Assembly: GCA_012797725.1 (NCBI GenBank)
Contig: JAAZON010000449.1
Coordinates: 1 to 6,727 of the forward strand
Direction of reading: 5' to 3'
From: SAR324 cluster bacterium
Lineage (GTDB): Bacteria; Bdellovibrionota; UBA2361; JAAZON01
DNA: 6,727 bases
Below the pieces are notes generated by a model. The model did not search any database, was not told the origin of the DNA, and saw only the letters and a list, made by a program, of their open reading frames with translations. Made by a program: the position numbers and the translations under genes. Position 1 is the first letter of the stretch; each line of letters starts with the position of its first letter. This document shows positions 1-5,688 of this stretch, one piece after another.

Positions 1-891
1 AATATTCTTAAGAATTGCCAGTGCTTCTTTTAAGCCCGATTTCACTCCCTGAGGCAAGTCGACCTGGGTAACATCCCCTGTTACTACACACCTGGAGTTA
101 AAACCAAGACGTGTCAAGAACATCTTCATTTGAAGATGGGTAGTGTTCTGGGCTTCATCCAGTATGACAAAAGCATTAGAAAGCGTGCGCCCTCTCATGA
201 AAGCAAGCGGAGCAACTTCAATCTGGCCTCGCTCCATCATTTCCTGCGCCTTATCGTAATCAACCATATCATATAGAGCATCATAAAGGGGGCGAAGGTA
301 AGGATTCACTTTTTCAGCCATATCGCCAGGGAGAAAGCCTAAACGTTCCCCTGCTTCAACAGCCGGACGACAGAGAATTACTCGTTTTACTTGTTTCTTA
401 AGCAACGCTGAAACTGCCATTGCCATCGCAAGGTAAGTTTTTCCGGTTCCAGCCGGACCTACGCCAAAAACCATATCGGCATGGCGAATAGCTTCAAGAT
501 AAATCTTTTGGCCAACGGTGCGAGGAATTATACTATGTTTCTTTCCAGCAACTGAAATTTGATCCCTCAGAAAGTCTTCAAGGCGCATCTTTCGATTTGC
601 AGACAGCATCTTAATGGATCGTTCAATATCACCAGGCCAAATTCTCTCTCCTTTCTCAACTAACCCTTGAAATTGCTGCAAAAGATCACAAGCCAATTCA
701 ACTTCCGTATCTTGTCCTTCAATAAGAAGTCCTGCTGGGCTTCTTCCTATTTGAATATCCAACTCCTTTTCAATCGCCTTCAAGTTCTGGTCAGCTTCTC
801 CTACTAAGATTTGAAGCACCTCTGGAGAAGGGTTTGGAAAACTAAGCTTTTTATTCTCGCCTTTGGGATAAGAATTTTTATTTTTAACCAA
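1..891 (-). CDS. ybeZ: PhoH/YbeZ-family P-loop ATPase (C-terminus cut by window edge)
   Basis: A cytoplasmic PhoH-like ATPase; family members are linked to RNA metabolism and are often encoded next to the endoribonuclease YbeY. Translating the minus strand gives an uninterrupted frame with Walker A GPAGTGKT at residues 145-152 and a Walker B segment FVILDEAQNTTHLQMKMFLT whose DEAQ lies at 245-248. It is followed by the family-typical GDVTQVDLP. The N-terminal part (LSFPNPS, then a small alpha/beta region) also fits YbeZ. The 297 visible residues lack only a few tens of residues compared with the usual 320-350. I chose the TTG at 891 because AAGGAG lies 7 nt upstream of it (899-904). In-frame ATG codons at 915 and 930 have poorer ribosome-binding sites, and the codon before 930 is a stop. 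YbeY may lie beyond the left edge, which is inference. The family call is very secure and the exact start less so. Confidence 0.95.
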   Translation of the reverse strand, partial: MVKNKNSYPKGENKKLSFPNPSPEVLQILVGEADQNLKAIEKELDIQIGRSPAGLLIEGQDTEVELACDLLQQFQGLVEKGERIWPGDIERSIKMLSANRKMRLEDFLRDQISVAGKKHSIIPRTVGQKIYLEAIRHADMVFGVGPAGTGKTYLAMAMAVSALLKKQVKRVILCRPAVEAGERLGFLPGDMAEKVNPYLRPLYDALYDMVDYDKAQEMMERGQIEVAPLAFMRGRTLSNAFVILDEAQNTTHLQMKMFLTRLGFNSRCVVTGDVTQVDLPQGVKSGLKEALAILKNI

Positions 892-898
892 GGGGAAA

Positions 899-904
899 CT
901 CCTT
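899..904 (-). promoter_or_regulatory. Shine-Dalgarno AAGGAG for the phoH/ybeZ TTG start
   Basis: On the minus strand AAGGAG is followed by 7 nt and then TTG. It lies inside the frame that begins at the upstream ATG codons (930 and 915), so it is the main argument for the shorter, TTG-initiated protein. The resulting N-terminus is short and Lys/Asn-rich before LSFPNP, as expected for this family. Confidence 0.6.
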
Positions 905-1073
905 AAAAAGTTCATGTCCTGAACTAACATTTACAGGATGGAGCTTAAATAGCCACCTCTAAATTTAGCATAGCCAAGTGTTAGGTATAAGCATTCTTCC
1001 TAAATGAAGTAGATGAAAAAACGACGATGAATTTAGCAAACATTACACTTCTTGATCTAAGAAACTGGGTCTT

Positions 1074-1103
1074 TTGTTAAAATCGCATGCTTTAGTCTAT
1101 AAA
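1074..1103 (+). promoter_or_regulatory. Candidate sigma70-type promoter for the rightward gene block
   Basis: TTGTTA (1074-1079) and TATAAA (1098-1103) are separated by 18 nt, four and five matches to the consensus -35 and -10 boxes. The position would leave a leader of roughly 120 nt before the ATG at 1232. In AT-rich sequence such matches arise by chance, so this is only the best candidate seen. A second -10-like TATAGT at 1134-1139 lacks a good -35. Confidence 0.35.
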
Positions 1104-1152
1104 TTCAATATATTAGCATTAAGAACTTATCTCTATAGTGGAGAGAAACTGT

Positions 1153-1242
1153 GTGCTAAATTCTTGGAATGTCGCAGCACCTGTGGTCTTCTATTCCAAA
1201 TCAAGGCTGTTGTTTCTAAGTAGAGAGAAAGATGCCCCATAA
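1153..1242 (+). CDS. Possible leader peptide overlapping the next start (speculative)
   Basis: A GTG at 1153, preceded by GGAG (1140-1143) with 9-nt spacing, opens 29 codons ending in TAA at 1240-1242. The peptide starts MLNSWNVAAPVVFYSK and has no recognised motif. The frame overlaps the first 11 nt of the 414-aa gene, which itself has only a poor Shine-Dalgarno (GAGAG at 1223-1227). That arrangement would suit translational coupling. The ORF is short enough to be fortuitous and has no Met codon inside to support it. Confidence 0.2.
   Translation: MLNSWNVAAPVVFYSKSRLLFLSREKDAP
1164..1199 (+). other. Inverted repeat in the leader of the 414-aa gene
   Basis: TTGGAAT (1164-1170) is exactly complementary to ATTCCAA (1193-1199), with a 22-nt loop that could be closed by one further G-U pair. 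It could form a weak leader hairpin upstream of the ATG at 1232 or be an operator half-site pair. There is no U-run after it, so it is not a typical intrinsic terminator. Confidence 0.25.
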
Positions 1243-2476
1243 AGGTTCAGAGATTAAAGAACTGTCTTCTCTTTTCCGAAAGCTCGCTTTGCTTTTCATA
1301 TGCACAATACTGCTTCTCTTCTACTGGTGGTACAAAAAAACAGCGTACGAGATCGACACAAAAAGGAAACTTTTTTCCAATTCTGAAGAAACTGTTTTAA
1401 GTGGAAGAGAAGTTGCTAAAGAGGCATTCAAATTCCTAGCATCACTCCATGCGGCAGAAAGAATCGTTGAAGGGAAGCGGTGTGCTGAAAGCGCTCCTTG
1501 CATTGCCGTCGAATCTTCTAATCCAATTGCAGCCATTGCCTGGTCAATGCTTGGAAATGCAAAATTATATAGTGCAGAGAAGAACCAGAAATATATCGAA
1601 AACATAAGAAAGCTTTACAGCTCATTGGTTTTGGGGCCTAGTGCGCTCTATTTATATCAGATTAATTTAACGCAATTAATGGAAGGCTTCAAAGCGAGCA
1701 GGGATTTGGTGCTTTTACAGGTAATAATGGACAAGATCCAAACTCTCCGTATGCAAATTGATGGAGATAACGGGGTGAATATATTGTCACAGGGAGAAAT
1801 GGTTGCCTCGCTTGTGGCTGGAGAGTTTGCTGACTTTTATGAATTTTCCGGGGATCCTCTGGTTATTGACTTCCTAAAGAGCTCTTGGCTTCCACAGGAA
1901 TATTCTGAAGAGAATTTTGAAAAATACAGGGCCTCATTTTTAATTGCAGCAAAAAAAATTCTTGGACAACTTGAAAGGCTTCAAACACTGAAAGAAGCAG
2001 AAGCTAAACCTCGAAGTGCTACTTCTCAGGATTTTAGTTGCTTTATTCAACTAGCGAAATCAAAGTATTTTCTGGTAACACAAGATCCTGCCTATCTTGA
2101 GCAATTGTCTTCTTATTTTGATAACGCTGATTTCAAATCAAAAGCATCAGAAGATCTCCCTTTTAACGTACTACAACCAGCCCTGGCCTGCGCGGAAACT
2201 TTGAAGAATATCTTAGGGAAAAAGCCTGAGCATATGGAAAACTTCCGTTCAATAATCGAAAACTATGTGCTTCCCCGTTTTGATTACTCAGGAAGACCTC
2301 TTTGTAATGGTGATAATGGTTTCTTAGGCTCGATGAGTGCGGGGCTCTCCTGTAATGGAGCCACAAAGTTTGTTTCAGATACGGCGTGGGTAATATCAAT
2401 TCTGGCAGATACTGATATACAGTTTAAAATTTCAAAGAAACGTATTACTAGGCGCTTGGAAAAAACAAAAATCTAA
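1232..2476 (+). CDS. Hypothetical membrane-anchored, helix-rich protein
   Basis: I do not recognise this 414-aa protein. It has a short charged N-terminus, one hydrophobic helix at about residues 18-33 (LALLFICTILLLFYWW) flanked by Arg/Lys, and then about 380 residues that are mostly helical and probably extracytoplasmic. Two pairs of closely spaced cysteines (C84/C90 and C358/C374) would suit disulfides in the periplasm. The C-terminal part, about residues 345-395, has a Gly/Asn/Ser-rich stretch (CNGDNGFLG, later CNGATKFVSDTAW). Helical hairpins separated by such loops resemble alpha/alpha-toroid proteins, but this is a weak impression and no catalytic motif is visible. The ATG at 1232 is the first start after an in-frame stop at 1217-1219; its ribosome-binding site is weak. 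The gene lies 63 bp before the Cys-rich secreted-protein gene, on the same strand and probably in the same operon. Confidence 0.85.
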   Translation: MPHKGSEIKELSSLFRKLALLFICTILLLFYWWYKKTAYEIDTKRKLFSNSEETVLSGREVAKEAFKFLASLHAAERIVEGKRCAESAPCIAVESSNPIAAIAWSMLGNAKLYSAEKNQKYIENIRKLYSSLVLGPSALYLYQINLTQLMEGFKASRDLVLLQVIMDKIQTLRMQIDGDNGVNILSQGEMVASLVAGEFADFYEFSGDPLVIDFLKSSWLPQEYSEENFEKYRASFLIAAKKILGQLERLQTLKEAEAKPRSATSQDFSCFIQLAKSKYFLVTQDPAYLEQLSSYFDNADFKSKASEDLPFNVLQPALACAETLKNILGKKPEHMENFRSIIENYVLPRFDYSGRPLCNGDNGFLGSMSAGLSCNGATKFVSDTAWVISILADTDIQFKISKKRITRRLEKTKI

Positions 2477-2523
2477 AAATGCTAAAATATCTTGCTGCGT
2501 TTATGAGTTTGGCATGTAGAATT

Positions 2524-2531
2524 GGGGGGGG
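2524..2531 (+). repeat. G8 homopolymer at the ribosome-binding region of the Cys-rich gene
   Basis: Eight consecutive G bases are followed directly by TGATAAAA and the ATG at 2540. The tract plus TGA (GGTGA) is the only Shine-Dalgarno-like element for that start. It also lies inside a short ORF that begins ATG at 2479, two bases after the stop of the 414-aa gene, and runs 29 codons to TGA at 2566-2568. Its start MLKYLAAFMSLAC is hydrophobic. Loss of one G would fuse that ORF in frame to the Cys-rich protein. Poly-G tracts are classic slippage sites and also common sites of sequencing error. Confidence 0.7.
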
Positions 2532-2539
2532 TGATAAAA

Positions 2540-3907
2540 ATGGGCAAAAATTTAAAAGGCTTTGCTGAAAAGAAAAACTTCGAAGTACTCTGCCGCGTTG
2601 CTTTGGAGTTTGAGTTACTATTCATCCTGGCCTTTGTGGTTCCATCTCTCGCCTACTCTGCGACCCCTGTTCCAGTAGTTCCATCGCCGACTCCTCTGTA
2701 TTGCCCGATGTTGAATCCAACTTGCCCTCTCGTCACTCCTGATCCTGACGAAGAGGCCCCTACACCATGCCCTACTTCTATATTTATGGTCACCTGTGCT
2801 CCACTTGGTCCGACGCCAACTCCTGTGGTCAAGGCTCCAATTTTAGAACCCGATCAGACTAGCTATTATTGCAAATACGCCTGCGTGAAATGGGGTTATA
2901 GCCCCGGATCTCCATCCACCTATGGACCACTTTTAAATCCTGATGGAACAATTAAATATGATTGCTGCGACTTGAATCTTTGGGGCGGTGTATCTGGATG
3001 CCAAGGTGGTACTTGGAGAGAAGAAGTAGGTAATTGTTTTGGAACCTGGGCATACACTGCTTGCTGTAGAGATATTTTGGATGAGAGTGGAAGCTTCACC
3101 GGAAGAAGGAGCGTTTGCGATTGTTCGGCATTTGAACAATCTATAGGACGTATAGGAGTATGCCAACAAAGCAATTCTGATCAAGCTCCCCATTGTGGAT
3201 CCTTTCCCGGAGATACTACAAACCCATGCTTGGCAGAATTAGATTGTGCCAATAATCCTGGACTAAAGGAGCAGGGTTACGTAAGTGGTGGTTGTAGTAG
3301 AGATTGCCCTAAAACTGCTAGTCCTTGTGTTGATGCACAAGGATACTTTGGAGTTTATAGATGCGACGAAACTGCCTGCTGGTGTGTTGGATGTCTTAAC
3401 ACTACAAACATTGCTTGCAAGAGTACGTGTCAAAAAGCTCCAAACTGCTCGGACTTTATAGCTTTATACGGGGGCTCTTGTACTGCTGCCGGAAACAGAG
3501 CCTGTGAGTATGGATATGGCGATGGTTATTATAAGGAATTTCCAGAGGGAGTTAATAGCGACCCAATTCCTCTTCCATCGGGAACACCAGACATTGCAAT
3601 TGCATTAAAACATTGCTGTAAAAAACGAAATTGCATTGAGGCTATGAACGATGCGGGTATCAATTGCCCCCCAGATGTAACGCCAATTGCGATAGAACCC
3701 CCTTGCGTTGAAGATCTTAGAAGCGTCTGCTGCCCCGGGTATACAACAACTACCACCACAACCACTACGACGACAACAACCACAACTACAGACGCCATTC
3801 CTAGTACTACAACGACAACTACTAGTACGACTACTTCAACGTCCTGGCCCAGTACAACAGGCTTCGAAGCTCCTATGCCACTTCCAGAAGCCTTCTTGGC
3901 AAATTAA
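2540..3907 (+). CDS. Secreted Cys-rich protein with poly-Thr/Ser C-terminal tail
   Basis: This 455-aa protein belongs to no family I can name. A long N-terminal signal sequence has basic residues up to about 20 and a hydrophobic core LLFILAFVVPSLAYS, with likely cleavage near residues 38-41. Next comes a Pro/Thr-rich stretch to about residue 105 (TPVPVVPSPTP and similar). A Cys-rich core follows to about residue 400. I count 38 Cys, 37 of them after the signal peptide, including four CC pairs (DCCD, ACCR, HCCK, VCCP). The tail has 16 consecutive Thr, then a Ser/Thr run, and ends EAFLAN. There is no LPXTG motif and no C-terminal membrane helix, so it is probably exported and disulfide-bonded, with a flexible, possibly glycosylated tail. 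I preferred ATG 2540, with GGTGA 5 nt or so upstream. A TTG at 2522 would add six residues encoded by the G tract. The membrane-protein gene follows after 24 bp. Confidence 0.85.
   Translation: MGKNLKGFAEKKNFEVLCRVALEFELLFILAFVVPSLAYSATPVPVVPSPTPLYCPMLNPTCPLVTPDPDEEAPTPCPTSIFMVTCAPLGPTPTPVVKAPILEPDQTSYYCKYACVKWGYSPGSPSTYGPLLNPDGTIKYDCCDLNLWGGVSGCQGGTWREEVGNCFGTWAYTACCRDILDESGSFTGRRSVCDCSAFEQSIGRIGVCQQSNSDQAPHCGSFPGDTTNPCLAELDCANNPGLKEQGYVSGGCSRDCPKTASPCVDAQGYFGVYRCDETACWCVGCLNTTNIACKSTCQKAPNCSDFIALYGGSCTAAGNRACEYGYGDGYYKEFPEGVNSDPIPLPSGTPDIAIALKHCCKKRNCIEAMNDAGINCPPDVTPIAIEPPCVEDLRSVCCPGYTTTTTTTTTTTTTTTTDAIPSTTTTTTSTTTSTSWPSTTGFEAPMPLPEAFLAN
3743..3862 (+). repeat. Thr/Ser low-complexity coding tract
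   Basis: Bases 3743-3790 encode 16 Thr in a row. After Asp-Ala-Ile-Pro, bases 3803-3844 encode a run of Thr interrupted by Ser, ending before Trp-Pro-Ser-Thr-Thr. ACA, ACT, ACC and ACG are all used in irregular order, so this is an amino-acid repeat rather than a perfect DNA repeat. Mucin-like Thr/Ser tracts of this type usually act as extended linkers or O-glycosylation sites at the cell surface. Confidence 0.85.
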
Positions 3908-3918
3908 CTATATTTATT

Positions 3919-3923
3919 AGGAG
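3919..3923 (+). promoter_or_regulatory. Shine-Dalgarno AGGAG deciding the ATG at 3932
   Basis: AGGAG lies 8 nt before the ATG at 3932 but only 2 nt before the alternative GTG at 3926. The ATG start is therefore preferred for the polytopic membrane protein gene. Confidence 0.6.
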
Positions 3924-3931
3924 CTGTGGAA

Positions 3932-4684
3932 ATGTACTTTGATTCCCGGAGAGACACGGGAACTAAAAAAGCTTTGGGGCTATTTGGCGTTGAATCCCTT
4001 CATGAGATCAGGATCAAGCAATTCGCATTCTGGCTTGTTTTCATCATCTCACTGCTGATTGTAATAAGTGTGCTTCTCGGATTTGTAGTTGACGGGCTCG
4101 ACATTGCTTGGGCCTTCGGAGAAGGAGACCCTCTAACTTGGCTTTCTTCGCTACTTCTTCTTTTAGCTGCTTTTATTTGTAGGGCTATATGGAAAGAAGG
4201 AGCCTCAAAAGGAAGCAAGGATTGGGAACAGCAGGAAAGTCTTTGGCGTGTTATTTATTATGGCTTTGTCTTCCTAGCCTTGGACGATTTATTCCGCATT
4301 CATGAGAACATTGATAATTAGCTGCACAAGCTAGCTGGTGTTAAACCCAGCTCAATTACCGACCACGTAGATGATCTTATCATTGGATTCTATGGCATTA
4401 TTGGTGTCTATGCATTATGGCGATACAAAAAAGAGGCTATAAAATTGATAAACAACTGGAAAATTTTCCTTGCTGCAGTAACATGCGCATTTTTTACAGT
4501 AGTCTTAGATCTCATTGGGAATTCAAAAAACTTCCTAAATGAAATTCTGGGATCCTCTCATTTGGCTAACAAATGCATCTTGCTCATAAATGTATTGGAA
4601 GAAAGCTTTAAGTTATATGGAGAGGCGTTTTTTATAGTGGCTTTCTTTGCGGTCTATCAGAGAAATTTCGAAGAATTTAAGTAG
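3932..4684 (+). pseudogene. Polytopic membrane protein gene split by an in-frame TAG
   Basis: The frame opened by ATG 3932 runs 129 codons to TAG at 4319-4321, then continues in the same frame for 120 sense codons to a second TAG at 4682-4684. The combined 250-residue product reads as one membrane protein. Hydrophobic segments lie at about 31-53, 70-87 and 107-121 before the stop, and at 149-163, 177-196 and 229-242 after it. An acidic/His motif LDDLFRIHEN (117-126) sits just before the stop, DHVDDL (144-149) lies just after it, and VLEESFKLYGEAFF (221-234) is near the end. From memory, unnamed bacterial membrane proteins carry similar D-D/E-x4-H-E and E-E-x4-x-G motifs, but I cannot name the family. 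The TAG lies in a loop between helices 3 and 4. The TTG at 4445 could restart translation only after helix 4 and has a poor ribosome-binding site. Nonsense mutation, suppression or readthrough, and sequencing error all remain possible. Confidence 0.75.
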
Positions 4685-4710
4685 GCTATAGCTGCGATCT
4701 TTGCTTGATT

Positions 4711-4739
4711 TTGCGATCCTAAGAAGAAAAGGTAATAAT
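4711..4739 (+). promoter_or_regulatory. Candidate promoter before the 282-aa gene
   Basis: TTGCGA (4711-4716) and AATAAT (4734-4739), 17 nt apart, match the -35 and -10 consensus at four and five positions. They lie in the 155-bp gap between the split membrane gene and the ATG at 4840. A direct repeat TGCGATC occurs at 4693-4699 and 4712-4718, the second copy overlapping the -35, and may be an operator or chance. No terminator hairpin was seen in the gap, so readthrough from upstream is also possible. Confidence 0.3.
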
Positions 4740-4827
4740 AAAGCATAAAAAAGCAAATTTTTATGTGACAAGTATCCAACTTTTTTGCATAAGCCCTCAG
4801 GAATTAATAGGAATGTCGTTTGGAAAT

Positions 4828-4832
4828 AGGAG
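4828..4832 (+). promoter_or_regulatory. Shine-Dalgarno AGGAG deciding the ATG at 4840
   Basis: AGGAG is 7 nt before the ATG at 4840. The frame is open upstream to a GTG at 4765 and also has an ATG at 4813, but those have no well-spaced Shine-Dalgarno, so 4840 is the likely start. Confidence 0.6.
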
Positions 4833-4839
4833 TTTTAGT

Positions 4840-5688
4840 ATGTCAGCAAATTTAAGAGATACGGGAAAAGTTCAAAATTTTGGGCGAAGGAATCACCGAG
4901 GGAGCTCTCAATTCAATTTGAAAAATCTTGGTTTATTTACAGCCACTGGCGTGTTGGGTTGCTCCTTGCTTAGCGGCATGTTTCATGGCGGAAGAAGAAT
5001 ATTTGAAGGTGTACAAGAAAGGATACAAGGTTCTGTATCTATTAACCTGCAAGAATTAAAAAGACGATCCTTTGGAATTGAAGGATTAAATGCTCTAATG
5101 GAATCAGCCAAGAACGACCCAATAGGCCGGCTGAGAGAGCTTAAAGAAGGGGCTCGTGCAATACAAGAGACAAACTTATTACTCAGCAACATTTCCATTT
5201 CTGACATCAAAGTACTTGGGGCAATAAAAAACAAAGGGGGGTCTATTGGGCAACCAGACCCTGACGAAAGAGGGAATGTAATTGAAAAGATTAAAGAGGG
5301 AAAGGCTAAGTTTAATGGGTACGGAACAGATAATAATGAGTGGCTCGTCACCTCAGAAATTCAGATGGTAGTCGTTTCTTGCAGCATTAAGATGAGTGCT
5401 GCAAAGGCTGTTGATACTGTAATAGTATTGACGCCTAATGATTTCAAAACCCTGCTAGGAACAATCGAAAATCCATTACCTGAAATTGCTAATACAACTT
5501 GGAACATGGAAGGAAATCTAACCACAATTTCCGAAATTCAAAAAAGACTGAAAGAGAAATTAGATACAAAAGTCTTAGGAGATATAGTAGCTGATAGCGC
5601 GACAAATCCTTTCTCAAAGAAGACTGAGTCTCTAATAGATCCTAAAAAGGTTGTTTTTTGTGTTAATAAACTCGAGGCTTTAAAATAA
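4840..5688 (+). CDS. Hypothetical protein with one N-terminal hydrophobic segment
   Basis: I do not recognise this 282-aa protein. A basic N-terminus of about 29 residues (including GRRNHRG) precedes a moderately hydrophobic, Gly-rich segment at 30-48 (LGLFTATGVLGCSLLSGMF). This could be an uncleaved anchor. VLGC at 38-41 is an imperfect lipobox, so a lipoprotein is possible but not favoured, and the RR pair does not match a Tat consensus. The rest is soluble: a Lys/Glu-rich, mainly helical part to about residue 155, then a predicted strand-rich part around EIQMVVVSCSIKM and AVDTVIVLTPNDFKTLLG, and a helical, Lys-rich C-terminus. No enzymatic motif is visible. The start is set by AGGAG at 4828-4832. 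Its last 26 bp overlap the 3' end of the convergent gene on the minus strand, leaving no room for a conventional terminator between them. Confidence 0.8.
   Translation: MSANLRDTGKVQNFGRRNHRGSSQFNLKNLGLFTATGVLGCSLLSGMFHGGRRIFEGVQERIQGSVSINLQELKRRSFGIEGLNALMESAKNDPIGRLRELKEGARAIQETNLLLSNISISDIKVLGAIKNKGGSIGQPDPDERGNVIEKIKEGKAKFNGYGTDNNEWLVTSEIQMVVVSCSIKMSAAKAVDTVIVLTPNDFKTLLGTIENPLPEIANTTWNMEGNLTTISEIQKRLKEKLDTKVLGDIVADSATNPFSKKTESLIDPKKVVFCVNKLEALK

Larger units (their letters stand above)
892..1231. other. Divergent intergenic region
   Basis: About 340 bases separate phoH/ybeZ (leftward) from the 414-aa gene (rightward). The stretch is AT-rich and has no long reading frame. It holds a candidate rightward promoter (1074-1103), a 7-bp inverted repeat (1164-1199) and a possible 29-codon leader ORF (1153-1242). 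A 9-base direct repeat AATTTAGCA occurs at 962-970 and 1030-1038 and may be chance. I saw no convincing leftward promoter and recognised no riboswitch or small RNA. Confidence 0.6.

Noticed and set aside
3529..3798. Minus-strand open frame encoding a poly-Val run opposite the Thr tract
   Set aside because: It is the antisense shadow of the Thr codons (ACN read as NGT, or GTN in the shifted frame). There is no ribosome-binding site, and it lies wholly inside the supported secreted-protein gene.
3743..3844. Tandem DNA repeat or CRISPR-like array
   Set aside because: The codons are irregular, with no constant unit or spacer structure; the repetition exists only at the amino-acid level.
3708..3920. 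Plus-strand Gln/Pro-rich open frame overlapping the Thr tract
   Set aside because: It is an out-of-frame reading of the same low-complexity sequence. It has no start signal of its own, and its composition is explained by the repeat.
4445..4684. Separate 79-codon gene starting at TTG 4445
   Set aside because: It is in frame with the preceding membrane-protein gene, its start would fall after the fourth helix, and its ribosome-binding site is poor. It is better explained as the distal half of the TAG-split gene.
4840..4962. Lipoprotein or Tat signal peptide in the 282-aa protein
   Set aside because: VLGC is an imperfect lipobox placed late (Cys 41), and the RR pair lacks the surrounding Tat consensus. 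The evidence is not enough to assign either pathway.
4983..5351. 122-codon minus-strand open frame inside the 282-aa gene
   Set aside because: The plus-strand frame has a strong Shine-Dalgarno, a plausible hydrophobic N-terminus and protein-like composition. The antisense frame is Ser/Pro-rich and has none of these.
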